Positions 8,849 to 20,311 are shown, counted from the stretch's first letter. The stretch: DNA of 64,000 nt from Virgibacillus sp. NKC19-3 (GCF_019837165.1 NZ_JAGYHC010000001.1:3596001-3660000), one strand, 5' to 3'. Numbers and translations are program-made. Notes: a model not told the origin generated them from the letters alone.

Positions 8849-9469
8849 TTACTTCGATACCTCAGACAGATCACTTGAGGCTTTATCACTTGTTTTTTTT
8901 GGGACTTCGTGATGGTGGCGACATCTTGGTTCATAGGATTCAGAAGCACCTACTAAAATAGTCGGATCATCATATGATGCCGGACGACCATCAATGAGAC
9001 GCTGGGTACGACTGGCAGGAGCTCCGCATATTGGACAAATGGCGTTTAATTTTGTTACAGATTCGCTTAATGCCATTAGTTTGGGCATGGCGCCAAATGG
9101 CTCCCCACGAAAATTAGTGTCCAGACCTGCAATGATGACATGAAATCCTTGACTCGCGAGCTGATTTACCACGTTGATAATAGGTTCATCGAAAAATTGC
9201 GCCTCATCAATTCCGATGATATCCAAGTTTTCATTTATATTCTCCAAAATTTCATCCGCGCTTTTTACAGGGCGTGCTACGGTGGAAGATCCACTATGTG
9301 ATACAACAGATTTATTCTCATACCTAGTATCCATTACCGGTTTAAAAACACGCACAGATAAATTCCCGTATGTTGCACGGCGAACGCGACGGATTAATTC
9401 CTCTGATTTTCCGGAAAACATGCTACCACAAATTACTTCCACCCAACCATGTTGTTGCCATTGATACAT
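8849..9469 (-). CDS. tdk: Thymidine kinase (type II)
   Basis: It phosphorylates thymidine with ATP in pyrimidine salvage. The P-loop [14 protein letters not shown] lies near residues 15-28, and the Walker-B-like [12 protein letters not shown] follows. Zinc-site cysteines are in [13 protein letters not shown] and CRHHHEVP (CxxC plus CxxH). The lasso loop and tail are normal; the last 15 residues are serine- and lysine-rich. The start at 9469 is set by AAGGGGG 7 nt upstream. Its position before rpmE and rho matches Bacillus. Confidence 0.93.
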   Translation of the reverse strand: MYQWQQHGWVEVICGSMFSGKSEELIRRVRRATYGNLSVRVFKPVMDTRYENKSVVSHSGSSTVARPVKSADEILENINENLDIIGIDEAQFFDEPIINVVNQLASQGFHVIIAGLDTNFRGEPFGAMPKLMALSESVTKLNAICPICGAPASRTQRLIDGRPASYDDPTILVGASESYEPRCRHHHEVPKKTSDKASSDLSEVSK

Positions 9470-9547
9470 GAGGGAACCCCCTTCTTCCATTGTCCTTATG
9501 TACTATATTCGTTTCCATTACTTTACTATTTATAACTTATTTTAAAA

Positions 9548-9592
9548 GAAAAAAACAGACAAAATATAGACGTTTTGCCTGTTTTCTTCTTA
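9548..9592 (-). terminator. Terminator downstream of the L31 gene
   Basis: On the minus strand AACAGGCAAAA pairs with TTTTGTCTGTT (one G-T pair) around a CGTCTATA loop, then a run of Ts. It is also T-rich on the other side, so it may work in both directions. Confidence 0.8.
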
Positions 9593-9656
9593 TTATGCCT
9601 CGAATGGAAGCAATCGTTACCGATGCCTTTTACGCATCAAGCTTCGGCTTCACTTT

Positions 9657-9902
9657 TTATTTCATATTATATTTCTTCTTGAATCGGTCTACACGTCCGC
9701 CGACTTTGTCCGCTTTTTGTTTACCTGTGTAGAATGGGTGTGAATCTGAACTGATTTCAACACGGATTAATGGATACGTGTTGCCATCTTCCCATTCAAT
9801 GGTTTCGTCTGAATTTTGTGTTGAACCGGTTAAGAATTTAAAATCTGAACTAGTATCCAAAAATACTACTTTTCTATACTCGGGATGAATGTCCTTTTTC
9901 AT
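9657..9902 (-). CDS. rpmE2: Ribosomal protein bL31, type B (zinc-free)
   Basis: The 81-residue protein begins [20 protein letters not shown] and ends [13 protein letters not shown], the type B L31 pattern with the longer middle ([20 protein letters not shown]). It contains no cysteine, so it lacks the CxxC zinc site of type A L31. In B. subtilis the rho-tdk locus encodes the type A protein, and the type B copy (ytiA) is elsewhere and is induced by zinc starvation. Here the locus carries the zinc-free form. The ribosome binding site is AAGGAG. Confidence 0.93.
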   Translation of the reverse strand: MKKDIHPEYRKVVFLDTSSDFKFLTGSTQNSDETIEWEDGNTYPLIRVEISSDSHPFYTGKQKADKVGGRVDRFKKKYNMK

Positions 9903-10086
9903 GTCTTTCCACTCCTTTTTGCCCTGAATCGATTGAAACAGAGTTATACATTAGACGTTATAGGCAAATACCCTATCTAAACTCACATAAAAAGATTATA
10001 ACAGTATGGAATTCTGATTGCAATAGGCCGGCATTAATTGTTTACGAAAAAACGATCCTCATCGCACTTCATTCACCCTACTAACG

Positions 10087-11367
10087 CTATCTCTTCGTTC
10101 CTTTGCGCTTCATTTCCTCATCCATTAATTGGAAAAATTCCTCATTTGTGTTGGATGCTTTCAATCTTCTTAGGAAGCGTTCGAGGAAATCGTGGGAATC
10201 TTGCATGGTTTTGCGGATGGCCCACATTTTATCAAGCTGACCTTTATCAACAAGCAATTCTTCTTTTCGCGTACTGGAACGCAGAATATCGATCGCAGGA
10301 AAAATTCGGCGCTCTGCCAAATTGCGGTCAAGATGTAGCTCCATGTTTCCGGTACCCTTGAACTCCTCATATATAACATCATCCATACGAGAGCCTGTAT
10401 CGACTAAAGCTGTAGCAAGAACAGTGAAGCTTCCGCCTTCCTCGATGTTTCTTGCAGCACCGAAAAATCGCTTCGGACGGTGAAATGCTGCCGGGTCGAT
10501 ACCACCGGATAGTGTACGGCCGCTTGGCGGAATCACTAGGTTATATGCACGTGCGAGCCTTGTAATACTGTCCATCAACACAATCACATCACGTTTGTGC
10601 TCAACTAAACGCATGGCTCTTTCCAATACAAGCTCCGAAACCTTAATATGACTTTCAGGAACTTCATCAAAAGTGGAACTGACAACATCTACATCAGAAG
10701 ATACAGAACGCTCAATATCTGTTACTTCCTCAGGGCGCTCATCCACCAACAAGATAATTAATTTGGCGTCCGGGTGATTTTCTGAAATACTGTTTGCGAT
10801 TTCTTTTAATAGCATTGTTTTACCAGCTTTTGGTGGTGCAACAATAAGCCCACGTTGACCGAATCCAACCGGAGTCATTAGATCCATAATGCGGGTAGAG
10901 AGCCTTTTTGAATCTGTTTCCAAATTCATCAATCGATCCGGATACAGTGGGGTCAGTGCCGGAAAATGAACACGTTCTTTGGATGTATCCGGGTCCATGC
11001 CGTTTACCGCGTCAACATGCAGCAAACCATAATAACGCTCATTTTCCTTCGGTGGACGAACCTTTCCAGATACTTTATCCCCATTCCTGAGGTCAAACCT
11101 GCGAATTTGCGAAGCGGAAATGTAAATATCTTCTGCGCTCGGGGAATAATTAATGGGTCTTAGAAAGCCAAATCCCTCTGAGGGGATAATCTCCAATACA
11201 CCATCCATAAATAAGAAGCCATCTTGTTCTGCCTGTCCTTTTAAAATAGCAAATATAAGTTCTTTTTTCGTTAATTTTGCGTAATAGGATATTTTATATT
11301 CCTTCGCTAACGCATAAATTTCTTTTAGTGTTAATGTCTCTAATTGAGAGATTGTTAATGTAGCCAT
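10087..11367 (-). CDS. rho: Transcription termination factor Rho
   Basis: Rho is the hexameric RNA helicase that ends untranslated transcripts. An N-terminal helical part is followed by the cold-shock-like RNA-binding domain ([20 protein letters not shown]) and the RecA-type motor with the Walker [11 protein letters not shown], Walker [17 protein letters not shown], and the Q- and R-loops. From the chosen ATG at 11367 the protein is 426 residues, close to B. subtilis Rho. A longer frame reaches 11430 but has no ribosome binding site. Order tdk-rpmE-rho-glpX is conserved. Confidence 0.95.
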   Translation of the reverse strand: MATLTISQLETLTLKEIYALAKEYKISYYAKLTKKELIFAILKGQAEQDGFLFMDGVLEIIPSEGFGFLRPINYSPSAEDIYISASQIRRFDLRNGDKVSGKVRPPKENERYYGLLHVDAVNGMDPDTSKERVHFPALTPLYPDRLMNLETDSKRLSTRIMDLMTPVGFGQRGLIVAPPKAGKTMLLKEIANSISENHPDAKLIILLVDERPEEVTDIERSVSSDVDVVSSTFDEVPESHIKVSELVLERAMRLVEHKRDVIVLMDSITRLARAYNLVIPPSGRTLSGGIDPAAFHRPKRFFGAARNIEEGGSFTVLATALVDTGSRMDDVIYEEFKGTGNMELHLDRNLAERRIFPAIDILRSSTRKEELLVDKGQLDKMWAIRKTMQDSHDFLERFLRRLKASNTNEEFFQLMDEEMKRKGTKR

Positions 11368-11430
11368 AAAATCACCACGCCTACTCATTTTTAATTTTTG
11401 TATTACGATATTTGATAAAAGATCTTTCAC

Positions 11431-11868
11431 GGAAGGTAGTCCCTGATAGAGATGAAGAATGATCAGAAGCTGATAGAAGTTCTTACGCTAGAAAAAAGTG
11501 TTTATTTACATATCGTAGCCAACTCATATGCTTATTAAACATATAACCATGTTACACGTTTAAGCCATAACATTCAACTCTATTTTAAATATTTACTAGA
11601 TTTTTCATAGAAAAACGATGCCCCTTCTTCAATCAGCTAACATGGTGATTAGAAGGGACATGGTTTGTAATAAATGATGTTTTAAAAAATCCGGTAAAAA
11701 TGACCTATCGTAGGAGAGCTTCTGCTTTGGAAGACCACGCTCAGGAGCTTACAACCTCGAACTTTCGACGCCTGTGACATGATAATGCCCTCGAGTGTAA
11801 TGGTTTTCGAGTAAGATAAGCATTCATACGCACTCGCAGCCAACTCATTCCGAGCACACACACTTATA
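11431..11868. other. 438-bp intergenic region between glpX and rho
   Basis: It contains the glpX terminator hairpin at 11611-11658 and otherwise no credible gene. The AT-rich part next to rho (11431-11600) is the likely rho promoter and leader. No clear promoter boxes stood out. Confidence 0.6.
11611..11658 (-). terminator. Terminator downstream of glpX
   Basis: On the minus strand CCCTTCTAATCA pairs with TGATTGAAGAAGGG (one bulge) around a 10-nt loop, followed shortly by CATCGTTTTTC. It lies about 210 nt past the glpX stop. Confidence 0.6.
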
Positions 11869-12837
11869 TTAGGATTTCATAACAAGGTCAGGCTTTTTCT
11901 GTAGACTATGTTTGCCATCAATGAAACGGACCGTGCCGCTTTTTGCCCGCATAACAATAGTTTCCGTTGTTGCCTTTGATCCTTTAAACTGAACACCTTG
12001 CAAGAGCTCCCCATCTGTTACGCCTGTTGCAGCGAAAATAGCGTCATCCCCACTGCAAAGGTCATCCATGTAGAATACTTTGTTTAAGTCTGTAATGCCC
12101 ATTTTAGTGCAGCGTGCCTTTTCCTCGTCATTGGCCGGAGCTAATTTCCCTTGAATTTCTCCACCTAAACATTTTAGCGCTGCCGCAGCAAGTACACCTT
12201 CCGGGGCGCCGCCAGTTCCAAGCAAAATATCCACTCCGGTATCATCAAAAGCTGTATTCATTGCCGCTGCTACATCCCCAGCTGGGATTAACTTAATTCG
12301 GGAGCCGGTTGCACGAATTTCCTCAATCAATTTCGCATGACGCGGGCGATCCAAAACAGTTGCAACCACATCTTCTATATTTTTATTTTTTGCATGGGCA
12401 ACTGCTTGTAAATTGTCATAAACAGGGGCATTTATATCAATTTTACCTACCGATTCCGGGCCTACTGCAATTTTTTGCATATACACATCCGGCGCATGCA
12501 ACAGTGCTCCCCTATCCGCAATAGCAATAACAGCGAGTGCATTCCAGGAGCCTTGCGCAACAATATCCGTACCTTCCAGTGGATCGACGGCTACATCTAC
12601 TCCCGGGCCCGCTCCGGTACCAAGTTCCTCGCCGATATAAAGCATTGGGGCTTCGTCTCTCTCGCCTTCCCCAATTACAACCGTCCCTTGCATGGGAATG
12701 GTATCAAAGACATCACGCATCGCTGTAGTTGCTGCATCATCTGCTTCTTCCTTCTTACCTCTTCCCATCCAGCGAGCTGATTTTTGTGCGGCAGCCTCTG
12801 TCACACGAACTAATTCCATCGTCAAACTTCTTTCCAT
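11869..12837 (-). CDS. glpX: Class II fructose-1,6-bisphosphatase
   Basis: It hydrolyses fructose-1,6-bisphosphate to fructose-6-phosphate in gluconeogenesis. The protein starts [20 protein letters not shown] and shows the family metal and phosphate sites: [23 protein letters not shown] and [15 protein letters not shown] with [15 protein letters not shown]. The length of 322 residues is normal. The start at 12837 follows GGGAGAGG by about 6 nt. The neighbours murA, fsa and rho are the Bacillus arrangement. Confidence 0.95.
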   Translation of the reverse strand: MERSLTMELVRVTEAAAQKSARWMGRGKKEEADDAATTAMRDVFDTIPMQGTVVIGEGERDEAPMLYIGEELGTGAGPGVDVAVDPLEGTDIVAQGSWNALAVIAIADRGALLHAPDVYMQKIAVGPESVGKIDINAPVYDNLQAVAHAKNKNIEDVVATVLDRPRHAKLIEEIRATGSRIKLIPAGDVAAAMNTAFDDTGVDILLGTGGAPEGVLAAAALKCLGGEIQGKLAPANDEEKARCTKMGITDLNKVFYMDDLCSGDDAIFAATGVTDGELLQGVQFKGSKATTETIVMRAKSGTVRFIDGKHSLQKKPDLVMKS

Positions 12838-12959
12838 GTATTTCCTCTCCCTTTTCATTCAAATATCCTTATCCTCATCCCAAAGGACTATTTATGTATG
12901 AAAAGCATCAGCGGCTTTTAGAAGCAGGAAGATCGCCAATAAGCTATCCAAAACCGAAT

Positions 12960-14249
12960 TTATGAATTTTGAAAGTGGACGATTTCTGCTTCTGACATTT
13001 CTTCCCGCCATACATTTGCACCGAGGCTAAGTAATTTCTCTGTGATTTTTTCATATCCTCTGTCAATGTGCTCCAGGCCGGTTATTTCCGTTAAGCCTTC
13101 AGCCATTAACCCAGCAACAATCAGAGAGGCGCCTGCTCGCAGATCGGTTGCTTTTACTTTTGCACCTTCCAGTCGAACAGGGCCTGATACGATCGCTGAA
13201 CCGCCCTCGACCTTTATTGTAGCATTCATGCGCCTTAACTCGTCAATATGCTTAAGACGTGCCGTGTAAATCGTATCTGTAATCACGCCTGTATTTAATG
13301 CTTTTGTTAATAAAGATGTAAAAGGCTGCTGGAGGTCTGTAGGGAATCCCGGATACACCAATGTTTTTATATCCACGCTTTTTAGCGGTGCCTTCGGTGT
13401 GATTAAAAGTTGTTCATCATTTTCCTCTATCGATACACCCATCTCCCGTAATTTGGCCAATACAGATTCTATATGTTGGGAAATGACATTGTCAATGAGC
13501 ACTTTTTCTCCTTGTGCAGCAGCTGCAATGGCATACGTACCAGCTTCAATACGGTCTGGGATAATCGTATGCGTACACCCATGCAGGTGAGGGACGCCTT
13601 CAATACGAATAACATCCGTGCCGACACCTTTTATTTTCGCGCCCATATTTGTTAACAATGTGGCTACATCAATAATCTCCGGTTCTTTGGCAGCATTTTC
13701 AATGGTGGTTTTTCCCTTTGCCCTCACGGCAGCGAGCATGATATTAATCGTTGCACCAACACTGACGACATCCAGATAAATACGAGCACCTCTAAGCTCT
13801 TCTGCACGTAGGTAGATGGCTCCTTGTTCATTGGTGACTTCAGCTCCAAGCGCTTCAAACCCCTTAATATGCTGATCAATCGGACGTGGGCCCAAATAGC
13901 ATCCTCCGGGGAGGCCAATTACTGCTTTATTAAATTTACCCAACATGGCACCCATGAAATAGTAGGAAGCACGAAGTTTTTTTACTTTTCCATTCGGCAA
14001 TGGCATGGACACCATATGCTGTGGACTTATATTTATGTTTTGGTTATCCGCCCACGAGACGTCTCCACCAATTTCCTCCAGCAAACCACCAAGTGTATAC
14101 ACATCCGAAATCTCCGGCAGTCCCTCTATTGTAACATCGGAATCAGCTAATATGGACGCGGGTAGTAAAGCAACAGCGCTATTTTTTGCACCACTGATCC
14201 GAACCTGACCATTTAACAGGTGGCCACCTTCAATTACCATTTTTTCCAT
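12960..14249 (-). CDS. murA: UDP-N-acetylglucosamine 1-carboxyvinyltransferase (MurA, murZ/murAB locus)
   Basis: It transfers enolpyruvate from PEP to UDP-GlcNAc, the first committed step of peptidoglycan synthesis and the fosfomycin target. The active-site cysteine is present in [16 protein letters not shown], so fosfomycin binding is not lost by a Cys-to-Asp change. Lys/Asn residues in [14 protein letters not shown] near the start match the family. It is 429 residues from ATG 14249, which follows AAAGGTGAGGG. Location between glpX and fsa corresponds to the second Bacillus paralogue (murZ/murAB). Confidence 0.93.
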   Translation of the reverse strand: MEKMVIEGGHLLNGQVRISGAKNSAVALLPASILADSDVTIEGLPEISDVYTLGGLLEEIGGDVSWADNQNINISPQHMVSMPLPNGKVKKLRASYYFMGAMLGKFNKAVIGLPGGCYLGPRPIDQHIKGFEALGAEVTNEQGAIYLRAEELRGARIYLDVVSVGATINIMLAAVRAKGKTTIENAAKEPEIIDVATLLTNMGAKIKGVGTDVIRIEGVPHLHGCTHTIIPDRIEAGTYAIAAAAQGEKVLIDNVISQHIESVLAKLREMGVSIEENDEQLLITPKAPLKSVDIKTLVYPGFPTDLQQPFTSLLTKALNTGVITDTIYTARLKHIDELRRMNATIKVEGGSAIVSGPVRLEGAKVKATDLRAGASLIVAGLMAEGLTEITGLEHIDRGYEKITEKLLSLGANVWREEMSEAEIVHFQNS

Positions 14250-14367
14250 CTGGAAACCCTCACCTTTCAACGTACAGAATAAAGGAAGCAACTCTGTCAC
14301 TATTCACGTGCATCGTCTAATTTTCCTTTTTACTCTTATTTTGTGCATCATTTCCAATTTCATGCGA

Positions 14368-15009
14368 TTAATTTTGCTTTTTCCAGTCTGCAAGGAATTT
14401 TTCTATTCCTTGATCGGTTAATGGATGTTTAACAAGCTGATCAATGACTTTCATTGGAATGGTTGCAATATCGGCTCCATTCAGTGCAGCATCTGTCACA
14501 TGTAATGGATGCCTGATCGATGCAGCGATGATTTCGGTATGGATATTATGCTCCTTAAAAATAGCTGAAATGGTTGAAACTAAATCCATTCCATCCTGAC
14601 CTATATCATCCAGTCGCCCTAAAAATGGTGATACATAGGATGCGCCAGCTCGTGCGGCCAAAAGCGCCTGATTGGCATTAAAAATGAGTGTTACATTTGT
14701 TTTAATATTCAAGTCAGCTAGTGCCTTCACTGCCTTTAGGCCCTCAAGTGTCATTGGAACTTTCACGGTAATATTCTCCGAAATTGCAGCAAGTTCCTTC
14801 CCTTCTTCGATCATCCCTTGTGCATCTTCTGAGATAACTTCTGCGCTGACAGAGCCTGATACCTCATCCGTAATTTCAGCTAAACGCTCATGAAAAGATA
14901 CCCCTTCTTTCGCTACGAGGCTTGGGTTTGTTGTTACACCCGCTAGAATCCCTAATGCATTTGCTGAACGTATATCATCAATATTTGCCGAGTCAATAAA
15001 AAATTTCAT
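14368..15009 (-). CDS. Fructose-6-phosphate aldolase / transaldolase-like (YwjH/TalC type)
   Basis: A 213-residue small transaldolase-family barrel. It begins [20 protein letters not shown] and has the Schiff-base lysine in [10 protein letters not shown] (about residue 83), plus [16 protein letters not shown] and ASIRHPLHV. Members act either as transaldolase or as fructose-6-phosphate aldolase; sequence reading alone does not decide which. In Bacillus fbaA follows between this gene and spo0F, but here it is absent. The ribosome binding site is GGAGGAG. Confidence 0.9.
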   Translation of the reverse strand: MKFFIDSANIDDIRSANALGILAGVTTNPSLVAKEGVSFHERLAEITDEVSGSVSAEVISEDAQGMIEEGKELAAISENITVKVPMTLEGLKAVKALADLNIKTNVTLIFNANQALLAARAGASYVSPFLGRLDDIGQDGMDLVSTISAIFKEHNIHTEIIAASIRHPLHVTDAALNGADIATIPMKVIDQLVKHPLTDQGIEKFLADWKKQN

Positions 15010-15201
15010 CTTTAATCTCCTCCACTCTATGTTTTATTATTTTTTAAAACCATCCCACGTACAAAATTGTTCTAAAAGTGCGGTTAAAGTGGCATTCATA
15101 AGGGCATCTTGTCACCTCGTTCCCCTTTATCCTCCTTTTTGAACATACACTTACAGTACAAGAATACCAATTTGCGGCTCATGTCGCAACATTTGTATGA
15201 A

Positions 15202-15561
15202 TTAGCCTATCACAGATTTTACAATTTCTACCATTTGATCTACATCAAATGGCTTTGTTAAAACAGCTTTTACCTGACTGTACCGAGATACTTCCTCCTT
15301 TATAGACTCTTCCAAACCACTCATTAGTAATGCTGGAATTTCTTGCTCATTTTGATGTAATTGATCTAATATTTCAGGCCCGTTATAAATTGGGAGTCTG
15401 TAATCCACGATAATTAAATGAAAAGGACTAGTATTTATCATTTCTAAAGCTTCTTTGCCTGTTGTAGCAGTAGCTACATGATACCCTTTACTTGTAAAAA
15501 GATCTGTTAATAATAAACGGATGCCCGCTTGATCATCCACTACTAAGATTTTCTTCTGCAA
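15202..15561 (-). CDS. spo0F: Sporulation phosphorelay response regulator Spo0F (divergent)
   Basis: A stand-alone receiver domain of 119 residues at the spo0F position next to pyrG. It relays phosphate from sporulation kinases to Spo0B. Receiver landmarks are visible: acidic pair VVDDQAGIR, phospho-acceptor Asp in LIIVDYRLPIYNG, a serine in ALLMSG where B. subtilis has threonine, and the conserved lysine in LTKPFDVDQM. The stretch after the phospho-aspartate (YRLPIYNG) differs from Bacillus (MKIPGMDG). The start codon is TTG, preceded by AGAGGGGGGAAG; no ATG is available nearby. Confidence 0.85.
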   Translation of the reverse strand: MQKKILVVDDQAGIRLLLTDLFTSKGYHVATATTGKEALEMINTSPFHLIIVDYRLPIYNGPEILDQLHQNEQEIPALLMSGLEESIKEEVSRYSQVKAVLTKPFDVDQMVEIVKSVIG

Positions 15562-15603
15562 ACCGATACTTCCCCCCTCTTTTCTAATCTAACAGCCATG
15601 TAC

Positions 15604-15633
15604 AATTTCTATATTTAGGCTGGAAAAACCTGC
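15604..15633 (-). promoter_or_regulatory. Candidate sigma-H promoter of spo0F
   Basis: On the minus strand GCAGGTTTT (-35, 15633-15625) is separated by 12 nt from ATAGAAATT (-10, 15612-15604). Each box differs at one position from the sigma-H pattern RnAGGAwww / RnnGAATww. B. subtilis spo0F is sigma-H controlled. The distance to the start codon is about 40 nt. Confidence 0.5.
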
Positions 15634-15835
15634 TATGTTACAGAATTATCTCCATTTAGTTGTTTTTTTGAGGGGGAATACAATTGGTAAAAAGGCGTGA
15701 AAGGGTAGTTGAGTGTGCGGATTCTTAGAGAACACGGAACATGGTGAAACCACATCGCGTTTTCTATCTGCACCTTTTTTGAGCCGATTGGCTATTTTAT
15801 GATAGAGGGGCGGCCATGGTTTTTCTTAACTCATA

Positions 15836-15882
15836 TAAAGAGCCCCGGACGTAAGTGTACGTATGACCCGAGGCTCTTTCGC
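15836..15882 (-). terminator. Terminator downstream of pyrG
   Basis: AAAGAGCCTCGG pairs with CCGGGGCTCTTT around a longer imperfect middle that itself contains ACGTA/TACGT pairing. It begins just after the pyrG stop. The T-run is short (TTTATATG). Confidence 0.7.
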
Positions 15883-15883
15883 T

Positions 15884-17593
<1,710 letters not shown>

Positions 17594-17612
17594 AAACATA
17601 GCTAAATTTAAA

Positions 17613-17654
17613 GAGCCCAATAAAAATTGTAAACATAAGGCTTGGATAAGTCAA
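17613..17654 (-). promoter_or_regulatory. pyrG promoter with GGGCTC initiation site
   Basis: TTGACT (17654-17649), 17-nt spacer and TACAAT (17631-17626) form a good sigma-A promoter. Seven bases further the transcript would begin with GGGCTC (17618-17613), the initiation sequence used for CTP-sensitive reiterative transcription in Bacillus pyrG. Confidence 0.8.
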
Positions 17655-17778
17655 GCGGGATAAAAGGAAAAACATCTCTAAGTATATTAAAAATTTATTG
17701 AGTCAAGACAAAATAGACAAGCATAAAAATACTGTGATCCCGAATATAAGGCACCTATTTATTGGTATAGTATGATTT

Positions 17779-17990
17779 TGAACTACCCCCACTTATCGAC
17801 CTTGCGGTAGATTGAAGTGGGAGATTCTTGGGAACAGAGCATACTTGTTAACGTATTTCTTTGTCAACAGCGGTGTCTCTTATGGACCAAGCTACCCCCG
17901 TAGATTCCTACGGTTCTATATTTTTATTTAAGTCAAAGCTAATGTTCGTAAGCCTTCGACCAATATGTTTTTACTAGCATTTACATCTCT
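17779..17990 (-). ncRNA. Probable omega RNA (TnpB guide scaffold)
   Basis: TnpB guides are transcribed from the 3' end of tnpB through the right end of the element, with the guide taken from the flanking DNA. Here the strand, the tnpB 3' end and the right-end hairpin are in the correct order. The predicted guide would start just outside GGGGTAGTTCA with AAATCATACTATACC. The extent is an estimate. Confidence 0.45.
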
Positions 17991-19061
17991 GTCATGATGT
18001 TCATGGCAAACAGGGCAAGTCCAATCCCTTATTTCAAGCGATTTTTTCCCGTCTTGATGTCCACAACCGGAACATACTTGACTAGATGGAAACCATCTAC
18101 TTATTTTCACAATTGTTTTACCGTACCACTTCGCTTTGTATTCTAATTTAGTTACAAAAGCAGACCATGACACATCAGAGATGGATTTTGCTAACTTATG
18201 ATTACGTAACATTCCTTTGATACTCAAATCTTCGATACAGATAATATCGTGGTTTTTGATTATTTCTGTACTTAACTTGTGAAGGAAGTCTTCACGTTGG
18301 TTCATCAATCTTTCGTGCAATCTAGCAACTTTTATCTTTTGTTTCTGATAGTTTTTTCCATCAAGAAGGTTCATACCATTCTTTTTAGCATGTAACGCAC
18401 GTCTTGACAGTTTTCGCTGTTCCCGTTTTAGTTTCATTTCCATGTTTGAGGTAAAATTATGATTGTCAAACTTGCGGCCATCTGAAAGAATGGCAAAATC
18501 AGTAATACCTAAGTCTATGCCAATAGATGATTCCGTTTTCTCCAATGGTTGTACTTCTACTTCTGCAAGAATAGATACGAAATAGTTGCCACTGGGATTC
18601 CGTCTAATCGTTGCATTAAAAATACGCCCTTGCACGTCACGACTTTTGGCAAAACGTACAAGACCAAGTTTTGGCAACTTGATTCTATTACCTACAATGG
18701 CAATATTCCCATTCGTATGCTTGGTTGTATAGGATTGTACTTTATGCTTTTTAGACTTAAATCGTGGTACCTTATTTTGTTTCTTGAAAAAACGACTATA
18801 GGAATCAGCAAGGCTTTTAAGTGATGACTGAATAGCAATGCTGTCCACTTCTTTTAACCAAAACAATTCCTTTTTTAGCTGTGTAAGTTTCGCTGAACAC
18901 GAATGATAAGTCAATCCTTTACCTGTTTCTTTGTAAACATCGTTCCATTGTGCTAGAAAATGATTGAATACAAAGCGAGAACAACCGATTGTTTTAGAGA
19001 TTAGGATTTCTTGTTCTTTATTTGGATAGATACGAAACTTATATCCTTTATGGACTCGCAT
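17928..19061 (-). CDS. tnpB: TnpB RNA-guided nuclease, IS200/IS605 family
   Basis: The 377-residue protein begins MRVHKGYKFRIYPNKEQE. The split RuvC active site is complete: Asp in SIGIDLGITDFAIL, Glu in ICIEDLSIKGM and Asp in HDRDVNASKN. A four-cysteine zinc ribbon lies between them (CSGCG and CPVCHE). TnpB proteins are RNA-guided DNA endonucleases that keep the element at its donor site. The ribosome binding site GGGAGG is 8 nt upstream. Its start codon overlaps the last codons of the tnpA remnant. Confidence 0.92.
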   Translation of the reverse strand: MRVHKGYKFRIYPNKEQEILISKTIGCSRFVFNHFLAQWNDVYKETGKGLTYHSCSAKLTQLKKELFWLKEVDSIAIQSSLKSLADSYSRFFKKQNKVPRFKSKKHKVQSYTTKHTNGNIAIVGNRIKLPKLGLVRFAKSRDVQGRIFNATIRRNPSGNYFVSILAEVEVQPLEKTESSIGIDLGITDFAILSDGRKFDNHNFTSNMEMKLKREQRKLSRRALHAKKNGMNLLDGKNYQKQKIKVARLHERLMNQREDFLHKLSTEIIKNHDIICIEDLSIKGMLRNHKLAKSISDVSWSAFVTKLEYKAKWYGKTIVKISRWFPSSQVCSGCGHQDGKKSLEIRDWTCPVCHEHHDRDVNASKNILVEGLRTLALT

Positions 19062-19274
19062 TGCTTCCGCCTCCCTTCATTCCTTGATTTTCAATATATT
19101 TCATGACTACATGGATGGGAGAACCACCAGTAGTTCGTCAGCAAAAACTTCTTGACCAAATATCCTTAGCATAGTCAGATGCCTTGTCACCAAGACTTTT
19201 CTACGATATTTCTCAACTAGAACAAGATGGTAATACATGAAGAATACGGAATGGTTATTGCTATCTAATTTCAT
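19048..19274 (-). pseudogene. Internally deleted tnpA (Y1 transposase) remnant
   Basis: The minus strand encodes the TnpA start MKLDSNNHSVFFMYYHLVLV followed by EKYRRKVLV, then shifts frame and jumps straight to the C-terminal part DYAKDIWSRSFC-stop-RTTGGSPIHVVMKYIENQG. The catalytic HUH and tyrosine segments, some 70-80 residues, are missing. The remnant's stop codon overlaps the tnpB start, as in intact elements. The element therefore cannot transpose alone. Confidence 0.8.
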
Positions 19275-19453
19275 TCTAAGTCAGCTTTTCCCTTATCTAA
19301 GACGGATGATATCATTAAGATATTAAGGGAGCGGCAAAAAACCTTTAGGCTATCGCCTAACCTTCATTCATCTCCCCCCTTATCGTTGAGCTTTGCCCTT
19401 CACACGATTGAAGAGGGAGTCTTCTGTCGGAAAACGATAAATATTAAAGATAC

Positions 19454-19987
19454 TTATTCTTCCATTATCTCTTTCGTATTTTGAATGTATTTCCGTTCTT
19501 CTGTTTCGCTTAAAATCCCTGTTGCTTTTCCAGTTGTTGGTTCACCCCGAGATTCATAAACTAAATTATGATCTTTGTCTATTTGAGAAAAATCATCTTC
19601 CTTCCATCTTTCCAAAATAGTTTTAAATTTTTCTTCTTCTTCTAAATTAACCAATGTTTTTGCTAATCCTTCTAAAAGCCAATCGATGCGTTCATCTGTT
19701 ATTTGATAGAATCCCCATTTGCTATCTGCATCAATTTTCTGGTGTGACATATAATGAATATAATCATTGAAATTTTTGTCTGTTAAATCTTTTTGTTGTA
19801 TATAGCCACCAAATGGATTTTCTTCTTTTTTCTCATTATTACTAGCATTATGTTTTACTGGCTGAACCTGTTTTTCATCTATTGAACCCTCAGATACTAT
19901 AGCGCTTGAACTTATAAAATAAAGAGCAACACCAAGTGTTGATACAATACCTAAACTCCACCCTAATAATTTAAAAGTTTTTTTCAT
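19454..19987 (-). CDS. DUF6241-like exported or anchored protein
   Basis: About 177 residues. The N-terminus (KKTFKLLGWSLGIVSTLGVALYFIS) is a signal anchor. The mature part contains NDYIHYMSHQKIDADSKWGFYQITDERIDWLL and ILERWKEDDFSQIDKDHNLVYE, which I recognise as the DUF6241 pattern; function is unknown. The start at 19987 follows AGAGGTG by a short 4-nt spacing; the upstream ATG at 20005 has no ribosome binding site. It sits just outside the left end of the tnpB element in the pyrG-rpoE island. Confidence 0.7.
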   Translation of the reverse strand: MKKTFKLLGWSLGIVSTLGVALYFISSSAIVSEGSIDEKQVQPVKHNASNNEKKEENPFGGYIQQKDLTDKNFNDYIHYMSHQKIDADSKWGFYQITDERIDWLLEGLAKTLVNLEEEEKFKTILERWKEDDFSQIDKDHNLVYESRGEPTTGKATGILSETEERKYIQNTKEIMEE

Positions 19988-20005
19988 ATTGCACCTCTTT
20001 TTCAT

Positions 20006-20311
20006 GTTTTAGATTTTTCACATTTTATTATACATGAAAAGATATGTAAATAAACGGCCATATTAAAAAGTCAATACATCCATTTGATTATTAAACAGAT
20101 TACCTTTGTAATCAACTTCCCAATAGAATTCAACAACAACTTTTAAATCCGCACTAAGTGCACTAATAGTAGCTCAAATTGCAGCTGGTAAATTGCTCTT
20201 CTAATTTTAGATGATATAGGTAGAGAACGGTAGTTACAAACATGTAGATTTATTAACCCCTAATGGAGGATTAAAAATCTATCTTTAGAGGAAATTTATA
20301 TACAATATAAT
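20006..20311. other. 306-bp gap holding a decayed coding remnant
   Basis: On the minus strand around 20064-20195 one frame reads LPAAI-stop-ATISALSADLKVVVEF, continuing YWEVDYKGNLFNNQMDVLTF-stop. It looks like the C-terminal tail of a lost protein with one in-frame stop. No start or ribosome binding site is present. I do not recognise the family. Confidence 0.35.

Larger units (their letters stand above)
17779..19440 (-). mobile_element. IS200/IS605-family element with intact tnpB and collapsed tnpA
   Basis: On the minus strand the left end has a hairpin (CCCTCTTCAATCGTGTGAAGGG, written without its flanks as CCCT..TTCA/TGAAGGG) near 19395-19420. The right end has CCCACTT/AAGTGGG hairpin arms followed by GGGGTAGTTCA at about 17779. 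These are typical subterminal hairpins of the family; there are no inverted terminal repeats. Exact cleavage points are inferred. It lies about 125 bp upstream of the pyrG promoter. Confidence 0.8.
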
